A DNA stretch of 5,428 nt from an uncultured Lysobacteraceae bacterium (GTDB lineage Bacteria; Pseudomonadota; Gammaproteobacteria; Xanthomonadales; Rhodanobacteraceae): contig CAMLSI010000370.1 of assembly GCA_946482585.1 (NCBI GenBank), forward strand, positions 1 to 5,428, written 5' to 3'. Positions 1 to 5,428 of this stretch are shown here, piece after piece; within the stretch, counting starts at the first letter, position 1, and each line of letters begins with the position of its first letter. A program made the translations under genes and the position numbers. The notes under the pieces were generated by a model. That model was not told the origin of the DNA and did no database searches. It was given only the letters and a program-made list of their open reading frames with translations.

Positions 1-129
1 CCGCGCGATCTCGGCACTGCTTCACGCCGGTGGGTGTACTCGCGCCAGGCGCTGCGGCACGATTCGCGGAAGCCGATTCGCCGGCGTCCGACCGGCGCGG
101 CAACGCCGACGACGCCGACAAGACCAGCG

Positions 130-1071
130 ATGCAAAGCCTGCGCAGCCGTTTCTACCTGTTCTTGCTCAGACACCGTCATTGGCTGCGCCTGCAGCGCAA
201 GCCGCGTGCGATCGACGGAACGACCTCGGTATCGGCACTGCGGCAGCGCGCCGATGCCTCGGCTTCGCGATTCGGCGCCGTTCCGCCCGATATGCACGTC
301 CGGCCAGTGATGATCGGCGATCGGTCCGCAGAGTGGATCGTTCCGCCGCGGGCGGAGCGACAGCGCGTCGTGCTGTATTTTCACGGCGGCGGTTACGTGA
401 TGGGATCGTGCCGTTCACATCGCTCCGTGGTCGCCAAGGTCGCGCGCGAATGTGGCGTGGCGGCGCTGAACTTCGACTACCGTCTCGCGCCCGAACATCC
501 GTTTCCTGCGGCACTGATCGATGCGTTGGCCGCCTATGCCTGGCTGCGCGAACAGGGACACGCGCCCGCGTCGATCGTGTTCGTCGGCGACTCCGCGGGC
601 GGCGGACTGTGCCTGGCGACACTGCTGGCCTTGCGTGATCGCGCATTGCCGTTGCCGGCGGCAGCGGCAGTCCTGTCGCCCTGGACCGACCTGACCTGCT
701 CGGGCGCGTCGTACCGACGCAGGGATCCGCTGGCTCCCGACGGATCGTGGCAGACCTTCAGCCGGTACTACGCGGGAGAATGCGATCCGGCCGACCCGCT
801 GATCTCTCCGCTGCACGGAAATCTGCGCGGTCTGCCTCCGCTGCTGATCTTCGTGGGCCAGCACGAATCCATGCTCGACGACGCTGTGCAGTTTGCGGAA
901 AAGGCGACCGCCGCCGGCGTCGACGTGCGCCTGAAGGTAGGGCGCGGCATGATGCACTGCTACCCCCTGTTTGCGCCGAAATTTCCCGAAGCCGGCGAGG
1001 CGTTGCGGGAGATCGGCGTCTTCGTGCGCGAGGCTCCCCTCGGGAAAAACGCGGGCCGGTTATGTGATTAA
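130..1071 (+). CDS. Alpha/beta hydrolase, HSL-family esterase/lipase
   Basis: This is a probable carboxylesterase of the hormone-sensitive-lipase (family IV) group, expected to hydrolyse short or medium acyl esters in the cytoplasm; the substrate is unknown. Starting at the ATG at 130 it has 313 residues, the usual family length. Visible motifs are the oxyanion-hole HGGGY (residues 85-89), the nucleophile elbow GDSAGG with Ser155, the conserved DYRLAPEHPFPAA block (about 117-129) and a C-terminal catalytic His276 in GMMHCY. The acid position 30 residues before the His is Glu246 (in HESMLDD) rather than the usual Asp. No signal peptide is obvious; the N-terminus is basic and aromatic. The frame is open to the left edge, and a GTG at 34 would add 32 residues, but that stretch is Arg/Pro/Thr-rich and unlike the family, so 130 is preferred although no strong ribosome binding site precedes it. 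It is convergent with the next gene. The fold and class are secure; the substrate is not. Confidence 0.9.
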   Translation: MQSLRSRFYLFLLRHRHWLRLQRKPRAIDGTTSVSALRQRADASASRFGAVPPDMHVRPVMIGDRSAEWIVPPRAERQRVVLYFHGGGYVMGSCRSHRSVVAKVARECGVAALNFDYRLAPEHPFPAALIDALAAYAWLREQGHAPASIVFVGDSAGGGLCLATLLALRDRALPLPAAAAVLSPWTDLTCSGASYRRRDPLAPDGSWQTFSRYYAGECDPADPLISPLHGNLRGLPPLLIFVGQHESMLDDAVQFAEKATAAGVDVRLKVGRGMMHCYPLFAPKFPEAGEALREIGVFVREAPLGKNAGRLCD

Positions 1072-1189
1072 TTTACAAAGACAGTAGTTAATTTTGGGTG
1101 CCGGCCGCAAGGCAGCGCGGCGCTCGTGTCGCAAGCGCTGTGCCGGGCTAAACCGGAGGGGGGCGGATCGCGGTGGCGGCCGGGCCCGG
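1072..1189. other. Convergent intergenic gap with AT-rich island and GC palindrome
   Basis: This short gap lies between two convergent stop codons. Its left part (about 1060-1096) is strikingly AT-rich against the surrounding GC-rich DNA and holds the direct repeat TTAATTT at 1068-1074 and 1088-1094, 20 bp apart. A weak inverted repeat CAGCGC/GCGCTG lies at 1113-1118 and 1135-1140. A perfect 12-bp palindrome, GCCGGGCCCGGC, lies at 1179-1190 and touches the stop codon of the reverse-strand gene. None of these is followed by a clear T-tract, so I do not call a canonical terminator, although termination must occur near here for both genes. Confidence 0.5.
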
Positions 1190-2833
1190 CTATCGCTTCC
1201 GGTCCGACCTCAGCGCGCTCACGATGAGGGCGACGCCGAGTCCGAACGCCGTGAGGAACAGCACGAGAGCCAGGGCAGGGTAGCCCAGCAGACGCGGTCC
1301 CGCATCGATGCGCAGGGTCAGCGCCGCGGCGACCACGAGACCGGCGGAAATGAGACCGGCGCTGATCCGGTTCGCGATCTTCTGCAGGTTTTCGAGCAGG
1401 CGCGCTTCTCCCAGACCGGAAATCCGCACGCGCAGCCGGTTGTGCGCGATCAGCTCCAGCGCATCGCGCATCTGCTGCGGAAGGGTGGTGCCGAAGTTCG
1501 CGAGTTCGATGAGGTGGCCGCGGATCCGCTTGCGCGAAAACTCCTCGCCCACGCGCCGGCGGATGAGGTCGTCGAGTTTTTCGCGCACGATGACATTCGG
1601 TCGCAGGTCCGGATCCAGGCGCTTCGCCGATCCTTCCAGCGCGAGCAGCGTGCGCCCGAGCGCCGCCATTTCCGGCGGCGGCCGCAGCCCTGACTCCACA
1701 CTCTGGCGCGCGAGTGCGACGAGCAGCTCGCCCGCGCCGATCTCGTCGTGTGCGGACTGGCTGCAGTAGCGCAACACCAGCCGGCCGCATCGGCGCTGCC
1801 ACGCGCGCCCGTCGAACATCGACAGGCGCTCGCCCAGGCGTTCGATCAGGCTCGCGACACGGTCGCTTTCGCCTTCCACCGTCGCCTGCATCAGGGACAG
1901 GAGGTCGTCGCGCATGCGAGGCGCGAGCCGCAGCACCATGCCGGCGTCCACCAGCGCGAGGCGATCGCCGCAGAGGATCAGATTGCCCGGATGCGGATCG
2001 GCATGCACCAGCCGATGCACGAAGATCTGGTCGAGGTAGGCGCGCAGGAGATCCCGGGCCATCGCGTCCAGCGGATGTTCCAGACGTTGCAGGCCCGGAT
2101 GCGCATCGATTTTCCGGCCGCGCACGCGCTCCATCGTCAGTACCCGCGCAGTGCTGAGGTCGTCGATCGGCGACGGCACGAACAGCATCGGGTAGTCGGT
2201 CAGCTGCGCGGCGATGGCGCGCATGTTCGCGGCTTCGAGTCGGTAATCGAGTTCTTCGGCAAGGGTCTCGGCCATTTCTTCGATCCAGTCGCCGAACCGG
2301 ACGCGGCGGCCTCGATCGGTAAAACGGTCGGCGGCATCGGCGATGCCGCGCAGCACGGCGAGATCGCTCGCGACACTGTCGGCGATGCCCGGACGCTGCA
2401 CCTTGGCGACCACGTCGCGTCCGTCGCGCAGCGTCGCCGCATGGACCTGTGCGAGCGACGCCGCGGCCAGTGGTTTGTCGTCGAACGTCGTGAAGATTTT
2501 CGATACGCGCACGCCCAGCTCGCTCTCGATCACTTGCCGCACGTCGGCGACAGGAACCGGTTCCACCTCGTTCTGCAGTTTCTGCAATGCCTTGAGGTGA
2601 CTGAGCGGCAGCAGGTCAGGGCGCACCGAAAGCGCCTGGCCGATCTTGACGAATGCGGGACCGAGCTGCTGGATGTCGGCGACGAACGCATCGGCGTCGT
2701 CGTGCGAGCCGGTTTCGCCGGCGGCGCCGGCGAGATGCCGGTAACGCGAGGCGAAGCGCAGCAATTGCGCCGAGCGTGCCATCAGCTCGAATGTGCCCGG
2801 CGGCGTTTCGGCAGCGTCGGCGTTGAGCTTCAT
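1190..2833 (-). CDS. AarF/ABC1/UbiB-family atypical kinase-like protein
   Basis: This is a 547-residue member of the ABC1/ADCK/UbiB family, membrane-anchored atypical kinase/ATPase proteins linked to ubiquinone biosynthesis and lipid homeostasis. Family signatures appear in order: the KxGQ motif (K63-Q66, FVKIGQALSVRPDLLP), the Ala-rich loop AAASLAQVH (123-131) that replaces the kinase Gly-rich loop, the VAVK-type lysine K144 (VVAKVQRPG), the ExD motif E194/D196, the catalytic-loop HADPHPGN (277-284) and the metal-binding triplet D296-A-G298. The last is DAG instead of DFG. Two hydrophobic helices (about 490-509 and 515-541) end the protein, as in UbiB. The length matches bacterial UbiB (about 540-560). 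The ATG at 2833 has no strong ribosome binding site; Met18 (2782) is a possible alternative start. No ubiE or ubiJ lies beside it, so it may be a paralogue rather than the housekeeping UbiB. It is convergent with the hydrolase and divergent from the Usp-like gene. Confidence 0.93.
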   Translation of the reverse strand: MKLNADAAETPPGTFELMARSAQLLRFASRYRHLAGAAGETGSHDDADAFVADIQQLGPAFVKIGQALSVRPDLLPLSHLKALQKLQNEVEPVPVADVRQVIESELGVRVSKIFTTFDDKPLAAASLAQVHAATLRDGRDVVAKVQRPGIADSVASDLAVLRGIADAADRFTDRGRRVRFGDWIEEMAETLAEELDYRLEAANMRAIAAQLTDYPMLFVPSPIDDLSTARVLTMERVRGRKIDAHPGLQRLEHPLDAMARDLLRAYLDQIFVHRLVHADPHPGNLILCGDRLALVDAGMVLRLAPRMRDDLLSLMQATVEGESDRVASLIERLGERLSMFDGRAWQRRCGRLVLRYCSQSAHDEIGAGELLVALARQSVESGLRPPPEMAALGRTLLALEGSAKRLDPDLRPNVIVREKLDDLIRRRVGEEFSRKRIRGHLIELANFGTTLPQQMRDALELIAHNRLRVRISGLGEARLLENLQKIANRISAGLISAGLVVAAALTLRIDAGPRLLGYPALALVLFLTAFGLGVALIVSALRSDRKR

Positions 2834-3287
2834 ACGGCAGCTGCGCTATCGACGAGGCGGTTGCAGGTCATGGATTTCTCCGGAAAGCCGATACGGCGAG
2901 CGCAACCGGCGATGCGGCTACTGTTTCCTCCCGCACGTCGTTCGGGCGTGAACCCTGCGGCGAAGACGATTCGTCCTGCCCGGTCGATTCCCGCGGATCG
3001 AGACGAGGGACGTGCAAGAGAATCCGCGGACCCAGGCATCGCGTCCGAATCGCGTCCGAATCGCGATCGTGATCCCGATGCGGACGCTCCGGCATCGAGA
3101 GCCGGCAATGCTTTGCCCCGAGACGGAACGATCTGCCCGTTTGCCGAGGCAGCAGTCACGATCCTGCCGGAGGAGTCTGCAGCGTTACCCGACGTTACTC
3201 GCTGTTGCGGACCTGTGATCGTCGGATCGTCGTGTCGAAACTACTCTGCGGAGGCTGATTCCGTGCTCCTTTCCCGAAGGCTGACGC
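2834..3287. promoter_or_regulatory. Divergent intergenic region between the UbiB-like and Usp-like genes
   Basis: This 454-bp stretch separates two divergent genes and should hold both promoters. I see no convincing gene. The longest reverse-strand reading frame (GTG at 3159 to TGA ending at 2830, 109 codons) overlaps the next start as ATGA, but it has weak third-position GC bias, a low-complexity Arg/Ser/Gly/Ala composition and no recognisable motif. Visible structure includes an 11-bp tandem repeat at 3039-3060 and the direct repeat CGTTAC at 3183-3188 and 3193-3198, one helical turn apart. No good sigma-70 hexamer pair and no FNR-type box was found here. A clear ribosome binding site for the forward gene lies at 3277-3280. 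Confidence 0.5.
3039..3060. repeat. 11-bp tandem repeat, two copies
   Basis: The unit TCGCGTCCGAA occurs twice head to tail (3039-3049 and 3050-3060) and is followed by a third partial start, TCGCG, at 3061. It lies in the middle of the divergent intergenic region. It could be a regulator-binding repeat or simple replication slippage; the sequence alone does not decide. Confidence 0.6.
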
Positions 3288-3989
3288 ATGTACTCGGACC
3301 TGCTGGTTCATTGTTGCGACGACACGCGCTGGCTCGATGTCGTCGCCTACGCAAGGCACTTCGTGGATCCATGCAAGGGCGTGGTCACCTGCCTCCGCGA
3401 TGACCCTCCGGAAAAACGGCAGGCCGAGAAGGACCCGCCGGATGCTGGCCCCGTTCGAAACCTGCCGCGCGGAACGCTGCCGCTGGATCAGGCGCTGCTG
3501 CGCGCCGCTGCCCTGGCTGACGCGTTGCTCCTCGACGGATTCTCCGATTGGGGGACACTGCGGCGCGTGGTGTGCGAAAGCGCACGTCCCTGCGTCGTCG
3601 TGCCGGCGGCGCTTCGTGCTTTTCCGCCGCCGCAGCGCATGGGCATCGGATGGAACGATTCGCTGCAGTGCCGCCGTGCGCTCCATGCGGCACTGCCGCT
3701 GCTCCGTTGCGCTCAGGAAGTGTTGCTGTTCCGTTCCGCTGCGCACGCGCGCGATATCGACGAGGCACTGAAGTATCTCCGGCGCTTCGATATCGACGCT
3801 GTCGTTGTCGACAGCAGCGCAGCGCCCGAGAAGGCCTGCGTCCGCTTGTCGGACTTGTCCAGGCAGTACGGCATCGACCTGTTCGTCGCCGGCGCCTTTC
3901 CGCACGACGGGTTCGGCGAGTGGGATGGCGCGGCAACACTGATCCGTCTGGTGCAGATCGCGGAGAGACCGCTGTTGCTCGCGCATTAG
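3288..3989 (+). CDS. Universal stress protein (UspA-like), two degenerate domains
   Basis: This 233-residue soluble protein resembles tandem-domain universal stress proteins of the rhizobial/proteobacterial type. The start MYSDLLVH matches the first Usp strand. Residues 1 to about 107 form a shortened first domain ending in RPCVVVPA. The second domain begins at RMGIGWNDSLQCRRALHAALPLL (about 117-139), the equivalent of the common VAWDGS-ARALHDALPLL segment. It continues through IDLFVAGAFPHDGF (196-209) and ends RPLLLAH, like the usual VPVLLSH tail. The expected Gly-x-x-Gly-His of the nucleotide-binding loop reads GAFPH (202-206), with Pro for the second Gly, and the following spacer appears shortened, so ATP binding is doubtful. 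The ATG at 3288 has GAAGG (3276-3280) seven bases upstream, which supports the start. The stop interlocks with that of the reverse-strand DUF2238 gene. Family assignment is good; the signal it senses is unknown. Confidence 0.8.
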   Translation: MYSDLLVHCCDDTRWLDVVAYARHFVDPCKGVVTCLRDDPPEKRQAEKDPPDAGPVRNLPRGTLPLDQALLRAAALADALLLDGFSDWGTLRRVVCESARPCVVVPAALRAFPPPQRMGIGWNDSLQCRRALHAALPLLRCAQEVLLFRSAAHARDIDEALKYLRRFDIDAVVVDSSAAPEKACVRLSDLSRQYGIDLFVAGAFPHDGFGEWDGAATLIRLVQIAERPLLLAH

Positions 3990-4645
3990 TGGCGGGCGCG
4001 GGTAGCGCTCACCCGCACGCGTGCTAGTCGTCGCGCGCATCGATGGATCGCAACGCCGATCGCCGCGCCGACGGCGGCGAGCGCGGAGTCCTTCTGCGAA
4101 TCCCAGGAATCGCCCTGCGTCCCCAGATACGCCTCGCCGAGGTCGCCGCCGAACACGACGGCGGCGGATGCTTCGACGATCTCGAACAGAGTTGCGTGCG
4201 ACACCACGAACAACCAGGGAACCAGAAAGCGCCAGAGGCCTCGCTGCGGCGCGCGCGCGTCGAGCAGTTCCACTGCAGGCGGGGCGATCAGCAAGCCATA
4301 GAGAAAGTGCACGAGCCGGTCGAAATGGTTTCGGCGCGCGACGCTGGTCTGCAGGTTCAGCAGATCGGCGAGCCGGTCGGGCAGGGGAACTTCCGAATAC
4401 GTGAAATGCGCGCCGATCTCGTGCAGGCAGAGGAACACGAAAATGCAGGTGTACGCCGCATTGGAGAAACGCAGCTTGCGGTGGGCGGCAATCAGCAGCG
4501 GAACGGCGATGACGACGAGAACGTTCTCGAGCAGCCAGTCTTGTCGATAGCGGGGTTCTATGCCCAGCAGGATCCACCAGGCGCCGAAAGCGAGCAGCAG
4601 CGCGAGGGGATAGCGCGACGCTGCGTGAGCTTGGAATCTGTCCAT
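3986..4645 (-). CDS. DUF2238 (YjdF-like) inner-membrane protein
   Basis: This 219-residue polytopic membrane protein belongs to the DUF2238 family, which includes E. coli YjdF (about 209 residues); its function is not established. About six hydrophobic segments are visible, near residues 13-29, 39-55, 60-75, 110-124, 138-158 and 187-202. Family blocks are LHEIGAHFTYSEVP (74-87), RNHFDRLVHFLYGLL (105-119), HATLFEIVE (150-158) and GTQGDSWDSQKD (175-186). His75, Glu76, His80, His107, Asp109, His113, His150, Glu155 and Glu158 form a polar set in or near the membrane, suggestive of metal binding or catalysis (inference). The ATG at 4645 is preceded on its strand by GGAGAA (4656-4651) with suitable spacing. 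A longer frame from 4693 adds 16 residues rich in Arg and lacks this support. The TAA stop (3988-3986) overlaps the TAG of the convergent Usp-like gene. Upstream it is divergent from adhP. Confidence 0.88.
   Translation of the reverse strand: MDRFQAHAASRYPLALLLAFGAWWILLGIEPRYRQDWLLENVLVVIAVPLLIAAHRKLRFSNAAYTCIFVFLCLHEIGAHFTYSEVPLPDRLADLLNLQTSVARRNHFDRLVHFLYGLLIAPPAVELLDARAPQRGLWRFLVPWLFVVSHATLFEIVEASAAVVFGGDLGEAYLGTQGDSWDSQKDSALAAVGAAIGVAIHRCARRLARVRVSATRARH
3998..4016 (+). terminator. Possible hairpin just after the Usp-like stop
   Basis: GCGGGT (3998-4003) and ACCCGC (4011-4016) can pair around a 7-base loop, starting 9 bases after the Usp-like stop codon. No T-tract follows, and the element lies inside the coding end of the reverse-strand gene. 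It is at best a weak or Rho-assisted transcript end, or chance in GC-rich coding DNA. A 10-bp palindrome, GCACGCGTGC, overlaps its right arm at 4015-4024. Confidence 0.25.
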
Positions 4646-4722
4646 GGCCGTTCTCCGCTCGGTTCGCGATCCCGCGGCCGCGATATGCCGCACCCATCGT
4701 GTGCCGGCCGTGGCGAGACGGG

Positions 4723-4736
4723 TTGACCTGGATCAA
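4723..4736 (+). promoter_or_regulatory. FNR/ANR-type operator upstream of adhP
   Basis: TTGAC-CTGG-ATCAA matches the FNR/ANR consensus TTGAT-N4-ATCAA at 9 of 10 defined positions. Its centre (4729.5) is 68.5 bases before the GTG start of adhP. Placing it at -41.5, the class II activation position, puts the transcription start near 4771 and a 5' leader of about 27 bases. FNR-family regulators (FNR, ANR, DNR) sense low oxygen or NO, so adhP is probably induced under oxygen limitation. The match is direct observation; the regulation is inference. Confidence 0.75.
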
Positions 4737-4758
4737 GCAGGCCGCCCCGCCGGTTCGC

Positions 4759-4764
4759 TAGCCT
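4759..4764 (+). promoter_or_regulatory. Candidate -10 element of the adhP promoter
   Basis: TAGCCT shares T1, A2 and T6 with the TATAAT consensus and falls exactly at -12 to -7 if the FNR-type box is centred at -41.5. A weak -10 with no independent -35 is normal for class II activator-dependent promoters. The call rests mainly on spacing. Confidence 0.4.
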
Positions 4765-4797
4765 TCGAACCATTCCCCGCATCGACGGAGTTGCGCC

Positions 4798-5428
4798 GTG
4801 GCCGAGACGATGAAAGCGGCAGTAGTCCGCGAATTCGGCAAGCCCCTGCAGATCGAGGACTTGCCGGTTCCGACGCCGGGGCCGGGCGAAGTCCTGGTCC
4901 GCTTGCGCGCGAGCGGAGTTTGTCACACCGACCTCCACGCTGCCGATGGCGACTGGCCCGTGAAGCCGGCGGTTCCGTTCGTCCCGGGGCATGAGGGGAC
5001 GGGGGTCGTCGCCGCCGTCGGGACGGGCGTGAGGAATCTGCGCGAGGGCGACGCCGTCGGACTTCCATGGCTGCACGATGCGTGCGGCGCCTGCGAGCAT
5101 TGCGTCGACGGCTGGGAGACGGTCTGCGAGCACCAGCACAATACGGGCTATGGCATCAACGGCACGTTCGCGCAGTATGCGATCGGGAATGCGGACTATG
5201 TCGCCCGTCTGCCGTCGCAACCGGATTTCCGCGCGCTCGCGCCGATACTGTGCGCCGGTGTCACGACCTACAAGGGAATCCGCGAAACGGAAGCGCGTCC
5301 CGGACAATGGATGGCGATTTCCGGAATCGGCGGACTCGGTCACATCGCAGTCCAGTATGCGAAGGCGATGGGTCTGCTCGTCGCCGCTCTGGATGTCGGT
5401 CCCGAGAAGCTGCAGCTTGCGCGAACGC
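4798..5428 (+). CDS. adhP: Zinc-dependent alcohol dehydrogenase AdhP, 3' truncated by window end
   Basis: This is a medium-chain, NAD-dependent, zinc alcohol dehydrogenase that interconverts primary alcohols and aldehydes (EC 1.1.1.1 type) in the cytoplasm. The 210 residues present closely follow the bacterial AdhP/AdhT pattern. Visible are the catalytic-zinc residues Cys42 ([18 protein letters not shown]), His65-Glu66 (PGHEG) and Cys152 (LCAGVTTYK), and the structural-zinc cysteines 96, 99, 102 and 110. The Rossmann motif GIGGLGH is at 176-182. Asp199 at the end of the second beta strand (VAALD) favours NAD(H) over NADP(H). About 130 C-terminal residues lie beyond the window. The GTG at 4798 has CGGAG (4786-4790) seven bases upstream and is preferred; the ATG at 4810, where homologues often begin (MKAAVV), sits too far from that site. 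An FNR-type box precedes the gene, which suggests fermentative or microaerobic expression. Confidence 0.95.
   Translation, partial: MAETMKAAVVREFGKPLQIEDLPVPTPGPGEVLVRLRASGVCHTDLHAADGDWPVKPAVPFVPGHEGTGVVAAVGTGVRNLREGDAVGLPWLHDACGACEHCVDGWETVCEHQHNTGYGINGTFAQYAIGNADYVARLPSQPDFRALAPILCAGVTTYKGIRETEARPGQWMAISGIGGLGHIAVQYAKAMGLLVAALDVGPEKLQLART

Larger units (their letters stand above)
4646..4797. promoter_or_regulatory. Divergent promoter region between DUF2238 gene and adhP
   Basis: This 152-bp region lies between two divergent starts and has Shine-Dalgarno sequences at both ends: GGAGAA on the reverse strand at 4656-4651 and CGGAG on the forward strand at 4786-4790. It contains one FNR/ANR-type box at 4723-4736. 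The box is placed well for adhP. I found no equally well-spaced -10 element in the reverse direction, so control of the DUF2238 gene by the same site is possible but not supported. Confidence 0.6.

Noticed and set aside
34..129. N-terminal extension of the hydrolase from GTG at 34, or from beyond the window
   Set aside because: The frame is open to the edge, but all three forward frames are open here because of high GC. The extra residues are Arg/Pro/Thr-rich and do not resemble HSL-family N-termini.
1179..1190. GCCGGGCCCGGC palindrome as an intrinsic terminator
   Set aside because: It is a perfect palindrome with little room for a loop, and no T-tract follows on either strand; chance is likely in such GC-rich DNA.
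2830..3159. Reverse-strand 109-codon reading frame overlapping the UbiB-like start as ATGA
   Set aside because: The ATGA overlap looks like translational coupling, but third-position GC is only about half, far below the neighbouring genes. The product is low-complexity Arg/Ser/Gly/Ala-rich without motifs, and the GTG start lacks a clear ribosome binding site.
1748..3403. Long forward reading frame of 551 codons opposite the UbiB-like gene
   Set aside because: It lies antisense to a gene with all ABC1/UbiB motifs; its His/Arg-rich product has no family features.
3195..4736. Long reverse-strand reading frame of 513 codons across the Usp-like and DUF2238 genes
   Set aside because: It is a GC-rich shadow frame: Arg-rich, without motifs, and overlapping two recognisable genes in better frames.
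4558..5343. Reverse-strand 261-codon reading frame across the adhP region
   Set aside because: It is antisense to the clearly recognisable alcohol dehydrogenase with all zinc ligands, and its product has no recognisable domain.

Overview
The window is uniformly GC-rich chromosomal DNA with densely packed genes of ordinary families. It looks like a high-GC proteobacterium, perhaps a gamma- or betaproteobacterium. The clues are a UbiB/ABC1-type kinase-like protein with two C-terminal membrane helices, an FNR/ANR-type operator, a bacterial AdhP-type alcohol dehydrogenase and a rhizobial-style universal stress protein. The lineage is an inference; there is no rRNA or other taxonomic marker. I see no phage, IS element, CRISPR array, tRNA or rRNA.

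Layout from left to right. (1) A forward alpha/beta hydrolase of the hormone-sensitive-lipase (HSL) family (130-1071; its frame is open to the left edge). (2) A 118-bp convergent gap holding a small AT-rich island. (3) A reverse-strand AarF/ABC1/UbiB-family protein (1190-2833). (4) A 454-bp divergent intergenic region (2834-3287) with short tandem repeats and no convincing gene. (5) A forward two-domain UspA-like protein with an eroded nucleotide-binding motif (3288-3989). (6) A reverse-strand DUF2238/YjdF-like polytopic membrane protein (3986-4645), whose stop codon interlocks with that of the stress protein. (7) A 152-bp divergent promoter region with a near-consensus FNR/ANR box (TTGAC-N4-ATCAA). 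(8) A forward zinc-dependent alcohol dehydrogenase AdhP that runs off the right edge (4798-5428).

The best-supported functional link is the FNR-type box sitting where it should to drive adhP as a class II activated promoter. With the neighbouring UspA-like gene and a ubiquinone-related kinase-like protein, this suggests a low-oxygen or redox-stress neighbourhood. The genes alternate in strand and do not form one operon, so the link is contextual only. No clearly new system is evident. The items most worth a second look are the FNR-controlled divergent region, the uncharacterised DUF2238 membrane protein with its conserved His/Asp/Glu pattern, and the active-site deviations in the UbiB-like and Usp-like proteins.
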